DNA of 64,000 bases from SIG440 sp045646865 (GCA_045646865.1 JAZRLM010000015.1:1-64000), one strand, 5' to 3'; positions 1 through 8,489 are shown, numbered from the stretch's first letter. The notes: generated from the letters alone by a model not told the origin. Numbers and translations: made by a program.

Positions 1-138
1 AATTGCCCGTGCGAAATTTTCTTCGCATTCGCTCAGAAACGCACATGGGCGTAAAAATCTCTTATCATTCCTTGCCATACAGATAAGAGAAAATTACTAT
101 TTGTGCCGACGTATGGCGGTGGAATGGAGATTTTTATG
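1..138 (+). promoter_or_regulatory. Structured 5' leader of recG (copy 1 of a three-member family; 5' end cut off)
   Basis: The sequence folds into two nested stems. The first pairs GCCC-GTGCG (5-13) with CGCAC-AT-GGGC (40-50), leaving an AT bulge. The second pairs AAAAATCTC (53-61) with GAGATTTTT (127-135), CATTCC (66-71) with GGAATG (121-126), and GCCATAC (74-80) with GTATGGC (111-117). The recG Shine-Dalgarno (TGGAG) lies inside the second hairpin, directly before the ATG at 136. The same architecture, with different bases in the stems, precedes pheA (24957-25142) and ackA (52018-52200). In those copies a further 5' hairpin is present, which here would lie left of the window. Confidence 0.7.
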
Positions 139-2190
139 AAACCCGAAGTATCCATACAATACATAAAAGGTATTGGCGAGGCACGTGCAAAAGCATTTGC
201 CCGACTTGGCATAAATACTGCCACCGATTTGCTGTTCCATTTTCCCCGAAGTCTGGAGGACAGAAGCGAAATAAAGGCTATATCCGAGCTTATGGACGGT
301 GAAACGGTTTGTGTTTGTGCCAGTCTTGCAGGAGAGGTGAAAACCTTTCGCGCCCGTGGCAGAAAAACCGTTACACAGGCAAGGGTATCCGACGGCAGCA
401 GTATTATGCGTATAACCTGGTTTAATGCGCCTTATATCGCCACCACCCTTTCAAACGGCGGAGAGTTCACCTTTTATGGAAAGGTGGTATATAAGGGCAA
501 TTATTTTGAAATGACAAACCCTGTTACCGAGGCAAACACAGGACAAAGCAAAAAAACAGGTAAAATTCTGCCTGTCTACCCCTCCACCGCAGGTCTTTCC
601 CAGGATACCATACGCAATACCGCCAATATTGTACTTACCGAGCTTGAAAAACCACTTGCCGATATTCTGCCCGACAGCATCCGCAAGGAGCAAGGCTTTA
701 AGACAATTATGGAATCGCTGGTTGACCTTCACGTTCCCAAAAGCTGCGATGCCTTTGAAAATGCACGTCAGCGCTTTGCCTTTGAAGAGCTTCTTGTTCT
801 GCAAACAGGCATCCGGCTTATGGGTGATGAGCGCAGAAGTTATACGGCAACTCCCATAAAGGACGTAAAATGCATTAAAGAATTCGCCCAAGCTCTGCCA
901 TTTGAGCTGACATCTGCACAAAAACGTGTTATCAATGAAATCTGCACCGACATCCAAAAGCCAATCCCTATGAACAGACTGGTTCAGGGTGACGTTGGTT
1001 CGGGTAAAACCATGGTTGCGGCGGCGGCTATGTATGCTGCGGTAAAATCAGGCTATCAGGCGGTGCTTATGGCACCTACAGAAATTCTGGCCATTCAGCA
1101 TTATAATAATCTTAAAAAGTTATTTACACAGTTTGGCTTTGAAACGGTTCTTCTTTGCGGAGGAATGTCCCCCGCCGAAAAACGCGAGGCAAAAGCAAAA
1201 ATCAAAGACGGCTCCGCACAGATTATTATTGGCACCCACGCCCTTATTACAGATGATACAGTCTTTAAAAATGCCGCGCTGGTTATAACCGACGAACAAC
1301 ATCGTTTTGGTGTTCGTCAGCGACTAGCCCTTACCGAAAAGGGTATCGGCGCCCACACATTGGTTATGACTGCAACCCCAATCCCCCGAACACTTTCGCT
1401 GATACTTTACGGCGACCTTGATATATCGGTTATTGACGAACTGCCACCGGGCAGAAAGCAAATTGAAACCTACTCGGTAGGTGAGAAAATGCGTAGCCGT
1501 GTTTATGAATTCCTTCGCAAAAACATAAATGAAGGCAGGCAAGCATATATTGTGTGCCCTTTGATTGAAGAATCTGAGGCTCTAACAGCAAAATCGGCAA
1601 TTGAATATGCCGACAAGCTGAAAAAAACCGTCTTTCCTGACCTCTCTGTTGAGGTTATGCACGGCAGGCTTAAAGCGGCTGAACGCAAGGATATTATGTC
1701 GCGTTTTTCGCTGGGGAAAATTGACGTTTTGGTATCCACCACCGTTATCGAGGTTGGTGTGGATGTACCCAATGCCACGGTTATGATTATTGAAAATGCC
1801 GAACGTTTTGGACTTTCGCAACTGCACCAGCTACGTGGCAGAATCGGCCGAGGCGGTCACAGTTCTTTTTGCATACTGTTTTCAAACGGAGGTAAAATAG
1901 CCGACGAGCGAATGAAGATCATGTGCGAAACCACCGACGGTTTTAAAATTTCGGAAAAAGACCTCGAGCTTCGCGGCCCCGGAGAATTCTTTGGTATCCG
2001 TCAGCACGGTCTGCCCGAACTGAAAGTAGCCAACCTTTCAACCGATATGTACCTTTTGAGCCTTGCAAAAGATACCGCAGACAAACTACTTGCCCGTGAC
2101 CCCAATCTTGATGCACCCGAAAATATATGTCTACGCAACCGTGTCCGTGAAAGATTTCTTGAAGTATCTGAAAACGGAATATTAAATTAA
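136..2190 (+). CDS. recG: ATP-dependent DNA helicase RecG
   Basis: RecG remodels stalled replication forks and Holliday junctions by fork regression. The protein is 684 aa, the usual length. An N-terminal wedge/OB domain fills about the first 240 residues. The superfamily 2 helicase core follows, with Walker A (GDVGSGKTM), a DEQH box (ITDEQHRFGV), motif III (MTATPIPRT), motif VI (QLRGRIGRG) and the C-terminal RecG signature (LRGPGEFFGIRQHG). The start at 136 is preferred over the in-frame ATG at 103 because TGGAG precedes it at good spacing and the mature N-terminus (KPEVSIQYIKGIG) matches the family. It stands alone, with a hairpin element just downstream. Confidence 0.96.
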   Translation: MKPEVSIQYIKGIGEARAKAFARLGINTATDLLFHFPRSLEDRSEIKAISELMDGETVCVCASLAGEVKTFRARGRKTVTQARVSDGSSIMRITWFNAPYIATTLSNGGEFTFYGKVVYKGNYFEMTNPVTEANTGQSKKTGKILPVYPSTAGLSQDTIRNTANIVLTELEKPLADILPDSIRKEQGFKTIMESLVDLHVPKSCDAFENARQRFAFEELLVLQTGIRLMGDERRSYTATPIKDVKCIKEFAQALPFELTSAQKRVINEICTDIQKPIPMNRLVQGDVGSGKTMVAAAAMYAAVKSGYQAVLMAPTEILAIQHYNNLKKLFTQFGFETVLLCGGMSPAEKREAKAKIKDGSAQIIIGTHALITDDTVFKNAALVITDEQHRFGVRQRLALTEKGIGAHTLVMTATPIPRTLSLILYGDLDISVIDELPPGRKQIETYSVGEKMRSRVYEFLRKNINEGRQAYIVCPLIEESEALTAKSAIEYADKLKKTVFPDLSVEVMHGRLKAAERKDIMSRFSLGKIDVLVSTTVIEVGVDVPNATVMIIENAERFGLSQLHQLRGRIGRGGHSSFCILFSNGGKIADERMKIMCETTDGFKISEKDLELRGPGEFFGIRQHGLPELKVANLSTDMYLLSLAKDTADKLLARDPNLDAPENICLRNRVRERFLEVSENGILN

Positions 2191-2196
2191 ATAAAA

Positions 2197-2288
2197 GCAA
2201 AAAAGAGTGATTTTCATATTCAAGCCAACCAGTTTGGAAAATTTAGTAAAAAGGATAGAAGGCAAGATATGAGTCACTCTTTTTTTGC
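2197..2288. repeat. Large imperfect palindrome (about 92 bp) after recG
   Basis: GCAAAAAAGAGTGA (2197-2210) is answered by TCACTCTTTTTTTGC (2274-2288), with weaker inner pairing (CATATTCAAGCC against GGCAAGATATG). A run of T follows the right arm, so it can serve as the recG terminator. The long internal loop is unlike a simple terminator. It resembles in style the palindromes at 32796-32900 and 58113-58222. Confidence 0.6.
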
Positions 2289-2441
2289 TTGCTTAGCAGC
2301 TAAAGAACAAAAGTGTTTTGTTCTTTAATAATATATTAACATATATAGCATAAAAAATCAATATATTTTTCTCATATATTTTAAGTTTCTGTTTTATATT
2401 ATACTGTAAATATAACATTTATTTTTACGGGGTGATAATAT

Positions 2442-2624
2442 ATGGCATTTAATCCTGACTTTTCAAGGAAAAAGGTACAGGCGTGTTACAAATCTTTATA
2501 TATTTCAGATGAATTAGCAGACAAAGTAACTAACCTTGCAATCGAAAACGATACCAGTTTTAACAATATTGTTATTAAAATTCTTGAAAGTTATTTTGAG
2601 CAACAAGAAACTAACAAAGGTTAA
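2442..2624 (+). CDS. Small ribbon-helix-helix-like protein
   Basis: A 60-residue protein with a good ribosome site (GGGGTGATAATAT-ATG). The order is a basic N-terminus, a short strand (KSLYIS), a helix (DELADKVTNLAIE), a turn and a second helix (NNIVIKILESYFEQ). This is the size and order of an Arc/CopG (MetJ-type) DNA-binding domain, so it is a plausible small transcription factor. No toxin or other partner gene is next to it, and it is followed by a hairpin. The fold is inferred from the secondary-structure pattern, not from a named family signature. Targets are unknown. Confidence 0.6.
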   Translation: MAFNPDFSRKKVQACYKSLYISDELADKVTNLAIENDTSFNNIVIKILESYFEQQETNKG

Positions 2625-2649
2625 TAATATCCTACTGCACAAAATAAGG

Positions 2650-2680
2650 GGCTGTTTAAAAACAAAGTTTTTAAACAGCC
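2650..2680. terminator. Hairpin, 14-bp perfect stem
   Basis: GGCTGTTTAAAAAC / GTTTTTAAACAGCC with a 3-nt loop, just downstream of the small ribbon-helix-helix gene. Little U-tract follows on the plus strand. The related hairpin GGGCTGTTTAA / TTAAACAGCCC occurs at 33843-33869. Confidence 0.6.
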
Positions 2681-2713
2681 TACCATTAGGGAATAGGTAA
2701 AATTGATTCAGAA

Positions 2714-2792
2714 CACGCAAACCGAACCAAAGTCACGACTTTGGGATACCCGAAGGTGTACTTGTGTACACCGAGAGGTGAGGTTTGTGCGT
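2714..2792 (+). ncRNA. Candidate three-way-junction structured RNA or intergenic repeat
   Basis: An outer stem joins ACGC-AAACC (2715-2723) to GGTTT-GT-GCGT (2782-2792). It encloses two perfect 7-bp hairpins with 4-nt loops: CCAAAGT/ACTTTGG (2727-2744) and GGTGTAC/GTACACC (2755-2772). A terminator-like hairpin with a T-run follows at 2816-2841. No open reading frame or obvious promoter was seen. Whether it is transcribed, or is a mobile palindromic repeat, cannot be told from the sequence. Confidence 0.4.
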
Positions 2793-2815
2793 AGCAAAAA
2801 GACTATAAAAAGCAG

Positions 2816-2841
2816 AAAAATCGCATATTTATGCGATTTTT
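2816..2841. terminator. Bidirectional terminator hairpin (3' of topA)
   Basis: AAAAATCGCATA / TATGCGATTTTT with a 2-nt loop gives a T-run on both strands. It serves topA on the minus strand and any plus-strand transcript from 2700 onward. A near-identical hairpin is found after galT at 14048-14073. Confidence 0.8.
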
Positions 2842-2890
2842 CAACATTTATAACAGTTTTAGTATCAATGACCCGTAAATAATCTTTTAT

Positions 2891-2923
2891 TTTTCCGTCT
2901 TTTTGCGGTATGGACTATTTTAA
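2891..2923. repeat. Intergenic repeat, copy 1 (3' of topA)
   Basis: The stretch contains CCGTCTTTTTGCGG followed by TGGACTATTTTAA. It matches 14110-14143 with only a few differences. In both places it lies immediately downstream of a leftward gene (topA, galT) and about 50 bp from a terminator hairpin that is also shared. Confidence 0.7.
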
Positions 2924-2930
2924 CATTCCC

Positions 2931-5072
2931 TTAATAACTATTTTTCTTGTTCTTAGCAGGGATTTCCTCGTATTTGCAGTCTTCATTAAAGCAGACATGC
3001 TTAATCGGGCCACGGCCGCGGAAGGGGCGTTTTTTCATCAATACGCCGCCACATTCGGGGCACTTCATATTGGTTGGTTCGTCCCATGAGATAAAGCAAT
3101 CTGTTCCCTTTTCGCAGGTGTAATATTTTGCACCCTTTTTGGACTTTTTAACCTGCACCTTGCTGCCGCAGTTGGGGCAAAGGGCATCAATTTCTTCAAC
3201 AATAGACTTTGTGTTCCTGCACTCGGGGTACCCGGGGCAGGCAAGAAATTTGCCAAATCTACCCTGCTTATAAACCATCATTCTGCCGCACTTTTCGCAA
3301 GGAATATCAGAAACCTCGTCCTGAACTTCAATCTTGCCTATTGCTTCCTCAGCATCGGCAAGGGTTTTTGCAAACGGCTTATAAAAATCGCCTATTATTT
3401 CCTTCCAGTCCTTGTTGCCTTCTTCAACACTGTCAAGATTTTCTTCCATAGTAGCGGTAAATTCAACGTCAACAATGCTGTTAAAATGCTCCTCCATAAG
3501 GTTGGTTACTATTGTACCAAGCTCTGTGGGATAAAGCGACTTGCCTTCGCGTGCCACATAACCACGGCTGCTTGTAATTGTTGTAATGGTGGGCGCATAG
3601 GTACTTGGGCGACCAATGCCGTCCTCCTCCATCTTTTTAACCAGCGACGCCTCGGTATATCTTGCGGGGGGCTGAGTAAAATGCTGTTTTGGTTCAACCT
3701 CTTTGGCAAGCAAGGTCTGACCCTCGGTGATTGCAGGGATTTTACCTTCCTTTTCCTCGGCAAAATCATGACCTTCAACATAAATCGCCATAAAACCATC
3801 GAACTTTACGGCTGCGCCTGATGCTTTAAGAAGATATTCGCCTGTTGTAATATCCGCCTGAACGGTATCCATAACTGCATCAGCCATCTGGCTTGCAAGA
3901 AATCTGTTCCAGATAAGTTTATAAAGCTTATACTGGTCAGGCTTGAGAGATGCTTTAATCTTTTCGGGGTCAAATTCCATTGAGGTAGGACGGATAGCCT
4001 CGTGCGCATCCTGTGCCGACTTTTTGGAACGGTAGAACTTTGGTTTTGCAGGAACATATTCAGTCCCAAATCTGCCACCAATATATCTGCGGCATTCCTC
4101 CTGTGCCTCGGTAGAAATTCTTAATGAATCGGTACGCATATAGGTGATAAGACCAACGCTGCCGCTGCCCTTTATATCCACACCTTCATACAACTGCTGA
4201 GCTGTTGCCATTGTACGTTTGGTGGTAAAGTTCAGCTTTCTTGCCGCTTCCTGCTGAAGGGTACTTGTTGTAAATGGCGGTGCGGTGTATCTTTTCTTTT
4301 CGCTTCTTTCAATCTTGCTTACCGTATATGAAGATTCCTTCAGTTTTTCCACAATGCCGTCAACGGTTTTGCCGTCGCCAAGATTCAGCTTTTTTGAATT
4401 CTTACCGTGGAACCTTGCCACAAAAGGCTTTTTGCCCTTTTCGTCGGTAAGCTTTACATCTATTGTCCAATACTCTTCTTCTTCAAAATTTTCTATTTCA
4501 CGCTCACGGTCAACAATCAGCTTGGTTGCCACAGACTGAACTCTGCCAGCACTCAAACCCTTTTTTACCTTTTTCCAGAGAAGGGGGCTGAGCTGATAAC
4601 CCACAATACGGTCAAGAACACGTCTTGCCTGCTGTGCATCAACCAAATCACCGTCTATTGCCCTTGGCTTGGTAACAGCTTCTTTTACGGCTGTTTTTGT
4701 AATCTCATTAAATGTAATACGGCATTTATCCTTGGGGTCAATTTCCAGAAGGTTTGCCAGATGCCAGGATATTGCCTCGCCCTCACGGTCAGGGTCAGTT
4801 GCAAGAAAGACTTTTGCAGAGTTCTTTGCATCCTTCTTTAGCTTGGTAATCAAATCACCCTTGCCGCGGATTGTTATATATTTAGGCTCAAAGTTATTTT
4901 CAAGGTCAACACCAAGCTGACTTTTTGGCAGGTCGCGCAAATGACCCATAGATGCAGTAACCTCGTACTTTGCGCCAAGATATTTTTTTATGGTTTTTGC
5001 CTTTGCAGGCGACTCAACGATAACAAGATTTTTTTTCTTGTCTGTTGAGGTTTTTTCAACTGTTTTAGCCAT
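2931..5072 (-). CDS. topA: DNA topoisomerase I
   Basis: A type IA topoisomerase that relaxes negative supercoils through a 5'-phosphotyrosine intermediate. It is 713 aa. The N-terminal TOPRIM domain begins at about residue 14 (NLVIVESPAKAKTIKKYLG) and carries DPDREGEAISWH. The active-site tyrosine is in ITYMRTDSLR (about residue 313). The C-terminus has three zinc-finger modules with CEKCG, CPNCG and CPECG starts, the last two having atypical spacing. It is the last gene of a leftward operon, 20 bp after dprA, and ends at a shared terminator-repeat element. Confidence 0.96.
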   Translation of the reverse strand: MAKTVEKTSTDKKKNLVIVESPAKAKTIKKYLGAKYEVTASMGHLRDLPKSQLGVDLENNFEPKYITIRGKGDLITKLKKDAKNSAKVFLATDPDREGEAISWHLANLLEIDPKDKCRITFNEITKTAVKEAVTKPRAIDGDLVDAQQARRVLDRIVGYQLSPLLWKKVKKGLSAGRVQSVATKLIVDREREIENFEEEEYWTIDVKLTDEKGKKPFVARFHGKNSKKLNLGDGKTVDGIVEKLKESSYTVSKIERSEKKRYTAPPFTTSTLQQEAARKLNFTTKRTMATAQQLYEGVDIKGSGSVGLITYMRTDSLRISTEAQEECRRYIGGRFGTEYVPAKPKFYRSKKSAQDAHEAIRPTSMEFDPEKIKASLKPDQYKLYKLIWNRFLASQMADAVMDTVQADITTGEYLLKASGAAVKFDGFMAIYVEGHDFAEEKEGKIPAITEGQTLLAKEVEPKQHFTQPPARYTEASLVKKMEEDGIGRPSTYAPTITTITSSRGYVAREGKSLYPTELGTIVTNLMEEHFNSIVDVEFTATMEENLDSVEEGNKDWKEIIGDFYKPFAKTLADAEEAIGKIEVQDEVSDIPCEKCGRMMVYKQGRFGKFLACPGYPECRNTKSIVEEIDALCPNCGSKVQVKKSKKGAKYYTCEKGTDCFISWDEPTNMKCPECGGVLMKKRPFRGRGPIKHVCFNEDCKYEEIPAKNKKNSY

Positions 5073-5092
5073 ATACTCACCTATGCTATAAT

Positions 5093-6217
5093 TTAGTATT
5101 TAACAACAATAAATCTATTTCCGCTTTCCTGTCTCAAAACACCCCGTATACACAAAACGGTAAGTCGAGTGCTCATAACGTTTGATGCAATTCCCAGCGC
5201 CTCGGTAATTTCCTCTGCATAGGCAACACCGCCGCGATTTGCGATGAAATCAAGAATTGCTCTGTCTTCCTCAGAAAAGCCTTCAAATCTTTTAACTTCC
5301 TCCTGCTGTGGCGGAAGATTCTTTTCAAAATATTCCGACATTGTTTCTTTATAATATTCAAGGGGCCGATGTATTTTGTCAACAATCATTGCACCCTCTG
5401 AAATTAAGCTGTTAGGCAGTTCTGCCATTTTCACCATTGGATTTCCCGGAACAGCAAAAACGTCTCTGCCACTTTCAACAGCATGTCTTGCGGTAATTGA
5501 CGTACCGCTTTTAATCTCACCTTCGACAATAACAGTTCCCGAAGACAAACCCACAATAATACGGTTGCGTTGTTGATAGAAATAGGGTTTTACAACTGTT
5601 CCAAGGGGTCTTTCCGAAAGAACCATACCACATTCCAATATCTCATAATACAGCCTTTGATTGCATTTTGGATAAATTGTGTCAACACTTCCTGCAAGAA
5701 CAGCAACCGTTGTGCCGCCTGCATCAATTGCACCCCGATGAGCTTCGGCATCAATACCCTCTGCCATACCGCTGACTACCACAACACCTTCTGCCGCAAG
5801 ACTTTTGCCGATTTCACGAGCAGCTACCTTTCCCTGCGGTGTAGGTTTTCTGGTTCCTGCAACCGATACGCATAAATTGTTGTTTAAATCTATTCTTTTG
5901 CCCTTTGCAAATAAAATACGGGGTGGAGAATTAATATGTTTCAATGCTTCGGGATATTCCTCAGATTCTATATCAATAATTCTTATATCGTTGTCGTTGC
6001 AATATCCAAGTATATCCTGAGCACGTTTAAAATATTCAGGCTCTCCTATTCTGTCTGCAATTTTGGGCGAAATTCCTGCCTTTGACAGTTTAAAACGCTC
6101 TGACATATTGGAGGAAAACCTTCTTCCGGTATTTTCAAACAATACGACCGCTTTTTCAACCGTTTCAGGCTCGAAATCGCATATGGTCTGCAACCACAAT
6201 TCATACAAAATTTCCAT
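5093..6217 (-). CDS. dprA: DNA-processing protein DprA/Smf
   Basis: DprA binds incoming single-stranded DNA and loads RecA during transformation; it is widely conserved even in species not known to be competent. The protein is 374 aa. A helical N-terminal SAM-like region is followed by the Rossmann-type DprA domain (VAGTRKPTPQGK, VSGMAEGIDAEAH, VLAGSVDTIYP, ALVEGE-like IVEGEIKSGTS). A C-terminal winged-helix region of about 60 residues (FSEEDRAILDFIANRGG onward) follows. It lies between the rRNA methylase and topA, a common firmicute arrangement. Confidence 0.94.
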   Translation of the reverse strand: MEILYELWLQTICDFEPETVEKAVVLFENTGRRFSSNMSERFKLSKAGISPKIADRIGEPEYFKRAQDILGYCNDNDIRIIDIESEEYPEALKHINSPPRILFAKGKRIDLNNNLCVSVAGTRKPTPQGKVAAREIGKSLAAEGVVVVSGMAEGIDAEAHRGAIDAGGTTVAVLAGSVDTIYPKCNQRLYYEILECGMVLSERPLGTVVKPYFYQQRNRIIVGLSSGTVIVEGEIKSGTSITARHAVESGRDVFAVPGNPMVKMAELPNSLISEGAMIVDKIHRPLEYYKETMSEYFEKNLPPQQEEVKRFEGFSEEDRAILDFIANRGGVAYAEEITEALGIASNVMSTRLTVLCIRGVLRQESGNRFIVVKY

Positions 6218-6238
6218 AATACTATTCCAATAAATAAT

Positions 6239-7030
6239 TTATTCGGCTCTGCAGGTTTTTATCCAATGCATAGCAATCCCTGCAGCTATTGCTGCATTCA
6301 GGGACTCTGCAAGCCCCTCCATAGTGATTCTTACACGTAAATCCGAAACTCTGAGCATTTCGTTGCAAACGCCGTGAGCCTCGTTGCCGATAACAACTGC
6401 GGTTTTGCCTTTTACGGACATTCCTTCAAGAACCGTATCACCGCCCGGAGTGGTAGAAATAATAGTAAAACCTGCCTTTTTCAAATCTTCAACATCTGCA
6501 ATCTCGCAACCGGTTTTAAATTTCATTCTGAAAAGCGAACCCATAGTAGCACGAACGGTTTTTGAACTGTAAATATCAGCACAGCCCTTCATAAGATAAA
6601 TACCGTCAAAGCCCAAAGCCTCTGCCGTTCTTATAACCGTGCCCATATTACCCGGTTCTGAAACACCATCAAGTACAACAATATCCCGCGTATTCTCCGA
6701 CAAGGTAAATTCCCTGTCAGTCATATTTATAACTGCAAGAATTCCCTGCGGTGTGTCGGTATCGGATATATCATCAAACATCTGCTGCGACACCACAAAT
6801 ACTTTGTCGCATACACTCTCTGCAACCGTCACAACGTCTGCCTCTTTTTCATAAAATTCACGAGTCACAACTATGCAGTAAATATCATCAGGGACATATT
6901 CAAAAGCCTCAAGCACAAGCTTTCTGCCCTCGGCTACAAACTTACCCTGCTCGGTACGGTTATTCTTCTTTTTTAGTGCCTTGATAAGCTTCAAGGTTTT
7001 ATTATCTTTTCCAGTTATCTCAAGTATCAT
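6239..7030 (-). CDS. TrmH/SpoU-family RNA 2'-O-methyltransferase
   Basis: A 263-aa SPOUT-class methyltransferase. The N-terminal substrate-binding domain (about residues 1-95) resembles that of RlmB-type enzymes. The catalytic domain has the three family motifs: PGNMGTVIRTAEALG, VIGNEAHGV and LNAAIAAGIAM. It probably methylates a ribose in 23S rRNA, but the exact position cannot be assigned. Its start overlaps the end of the upstream ECF gene by 4 bp (ATGA), so the two are translationally coupled. Confidence 0.9.
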   Translation of the reverse strand: MILEITGKDNKTLKLIKALKKKNNRTEQGKFVAEGRKLVLEAFEYVPDDIYCIVVTREFYEKEADVVTVAESVCDKVFVVSQQMFDDISDTDTPQGILAVINMTDREFTLSENTRDIVVLDGVSEPGNMGTVIRTAEALGFDGIYLMKGCADIYSSKTVRATMGSLFRMKFKTGCEIADVEDLKKAGFTIISTTPGGDTVLEGMSVKGKTAVVIGNEAHGVCNEMLRVSDLRVRITMEGLAESLNAAIAAGIAMHWIKTCRAE

Positions 7031-7755
7031 CTTGCAAATCCCCAGGAACCTTCTTCTATTCCCTTTCTGATTTTTTTCATAATTTTCAAAGCCACAAAAA
7101 TCAGCAATGCCTGAGCCGGAGCAAGTAAAATATTAACTGATATATTACGTACAACCACGGTTAACGCTTCGTGTGTAAGAGTTTCAGCATTGAACATAGG
7201 AACAAGCACAATATTGCACATCACATTTACCAGCAGTTTTGCCCAAAGACATCTTAAATATGTTGTTTTACGCAAATAAATAATCCTTCCGTAAATCATA
7301 CCGCTTATACCGGCAACCAGCATAGAACTAAGGTTGAATGCCTCGCCCTGATGCATGGCAAAGGATGCAGCGTATTGGATAATACCAAACGCTCCTGCCA
7401 GAACAGGTCCGAACAGCTTTGCCGCAAGAGGCATTACAAAAAGTCCCACATTAATACTTACAACAGGTCCGACCCTTAAAGGGGTTTCACAAACAAGGAC
7501 ATACATAAGCAACAATATACCTGCTGAAAAATAATTGGCAGAGCGTCTCAGCTTTCTTAACACATGGTGGTGTCTTATAAAAAGTAAGTAACACAGCATG
7601 GCAACAAATACCGTACTAACCACCCAAATATTTATAGAGCTCAGATATCTGAGAATCGGATACAGTTTGAATGTGACGGGCGCAATAAACCCTTCTATAT
7701 CATTCAGCATTCTGCTTATACCGGTGACAACGTTATATTTAAAGCCTTCCCACAT
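7027..7755 (-). CDS. ECF-transporter substrate-binding (S) component, FolT-like
   Basis: A 242-aa integral membrane protein with about six hydrophobic segments. The central part reads like an ECF S component: GLFVMPLAAKLFGPVLAGAF, then a loop and two further helices, with TKLLVN-like AKLLVNVMCNIVL. Such proteins capture vitamins and work with a shared EcfA/A'/T module encoded elsewhere. Similarity to the FolT group suggests folate, but this is inferred from pattern only. It is the first gene of the leftward operon with the methylase, dprA and topA; its ribosome site is GGAGGATG upstream. Confidence 0.7.
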   Translation of the reverse strand: MWEGFKYNVVTGISRMLNDIEGFIAPVTFKLYPILRYLSSINIWVVSTVFVAMLCYLLFIRHHHVLRKLRRSANYFSAGILLLMYVLVCETPLRVGPVVSINVGLFVMPLAAKLFGPVLAGAFGIIQYAASFAMHQGEAFNLSSMLVAGISGMIYGRIIYLRKTTYLRCLWAKLLVNVMCNIVLVPMFNAETLTHEALTVVVRNISVNILLAPAQALLIFVALKIMKKIRKGIEEGSWGFAR

Positions 7756-7791
7756 AAGTAAAACATCCTCCGATTATTTTCTTATTGCGCG

Positions 7792-7826
7792 AAAAAGTTA
7801 TACTACTATCGCAGTATAACTTTTTT
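7792..7826 (-). terminator. Terminator of infC-rpmI-rplT
   Basis: AAAAAGTTATACT / AGTATAACTTTTTT with an 8-nt loop, 12 bp past the rplT stop. It has a T-run on both strands. Confidence 0.85.
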
Positions 7827-7837
7827 CATATCAAATA

Positions 7838-8182
7838 TTATTTTACCTTTTCAACAAGTTTTGTGAAAGCAGCAGGATCAGAAACTGCAATTTCTGCAAG
7901 CATCTTTCTGTTGATTTCGATACCGTTGTTCTTGAGACCGTTCATAAATCTGCTGTAGCTGATACCGTTTGCACGAGCAGCCGCATTGATACGAGCGATC
8001 CAGAGCTGTCTAAAGTTTCTCTTCTTTTGCTTTCTGTCACGGTAAGCATAAGTAAGAGATTTCATAACTGCCTGGTTGGCTGTTTTGAAGAGTTTACTTT
8101 TTGCTCCTCTGTAACCTTTAGCTAATTTCAATATTTTTTTACGTCTTTTTCTTGTGTGCATAGCACCTTTAACTCTTGCCAT
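7838..8182 (-). CDS. rplT: 50S ribosomal protein L20
   Basis: L20 binds 23S rRNA early in 50S assembly and in firmicutes represses its own operon by binding the leader RNA. The protein is 114 aa with the typical basic N-terminus (ARVKGAMHTRKRRKK) and the conserved RQLWIARINAAAR segment. It is the last gene of infC-rpmI-rplT. The 109-bp spacer from rpmI holds three hairpins. Confidence 0.98.
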   Translation of the reverse strand: MARVKGAMHTRKRRKKILKLAKGYRGAKSKLFKTANQAVMKSLTYAYRDRKQKKRNFRQLWIARINAAARANGISYSRFMNGLKNNGIEINRKMLAEIAVSDPAAFTKLVEKVK

Positions 8183-8216
8183 GATAAAGACTCCTTTCTT
8201 TTCTTAATCAATTATT

Positions 8217-8276
8217 GCGGAATGTTCCGCTGTAAAAAGTTCCGCCGTCGGCGAAAATCTGCGGCACCTTGCCGCA
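8217..8276 (-). promoter_or_regulatory. Three consecutive hairpins in the rpmI-rplT spacer
   Basis: Plus-strand GCGGAA/TTCCGC (8217-8230), CGCCG/CGGCG (8243-8253) and TGCGGCA/TGCCGCA (8260-8276) give three short GC-rich hairpins inside the operon. They could stabilise or process the mRNA, or be an L20 target. No function is shown. Confidence 0.45.
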
Positions 8277-8291
8277 ATCAGAAATTACCCT

Positions 8292-8489
8292 TTATTTGTA
8301 AGGGATCATTGCCTTGATAGTAGCAGCATTTGCCTTTGCAAGATAACCTGCTCTTCTGAGCTTTCTTTTTCTCTTGGTTGTCTTCTTGTTAAGGATGTGA
8401 CTTCTGAAAGCCTTACCTCTTTTGATTTTTCCGTTCTTTGTAACGCCGAAACGTTTTGCAGCGCCTTTGTGTGTCTTAATTTTAGGCAT
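8292..8489 (-). CDS. rpmI: 50S ribosomal protein L35
   Basis: A 65-aa, highly basic protein with the family N-terminus (PKIKTHKGAAKRF) and the HILNKKTTKRKRKLR segment. It is part of the 50S subunit. Middle gene of infC-rpmI-rplT, with a ribosome site (GGAG) ahead of the ATG. Confidence 0.98.
   Translation of the reverse strand: MPKIKTHKGAAKRFGVTKNGKIKRGKAFRSHILNKKTTKRKRKLRRAGYLAKANAATIKAMIPYK

Noticed and set aside
103..135. Upstream in-frame ATG extending recG
   Set aside because: No ribosome site, and it would translate through the 3' hairpin of the leader; the ATG at 136 has TGGAG.
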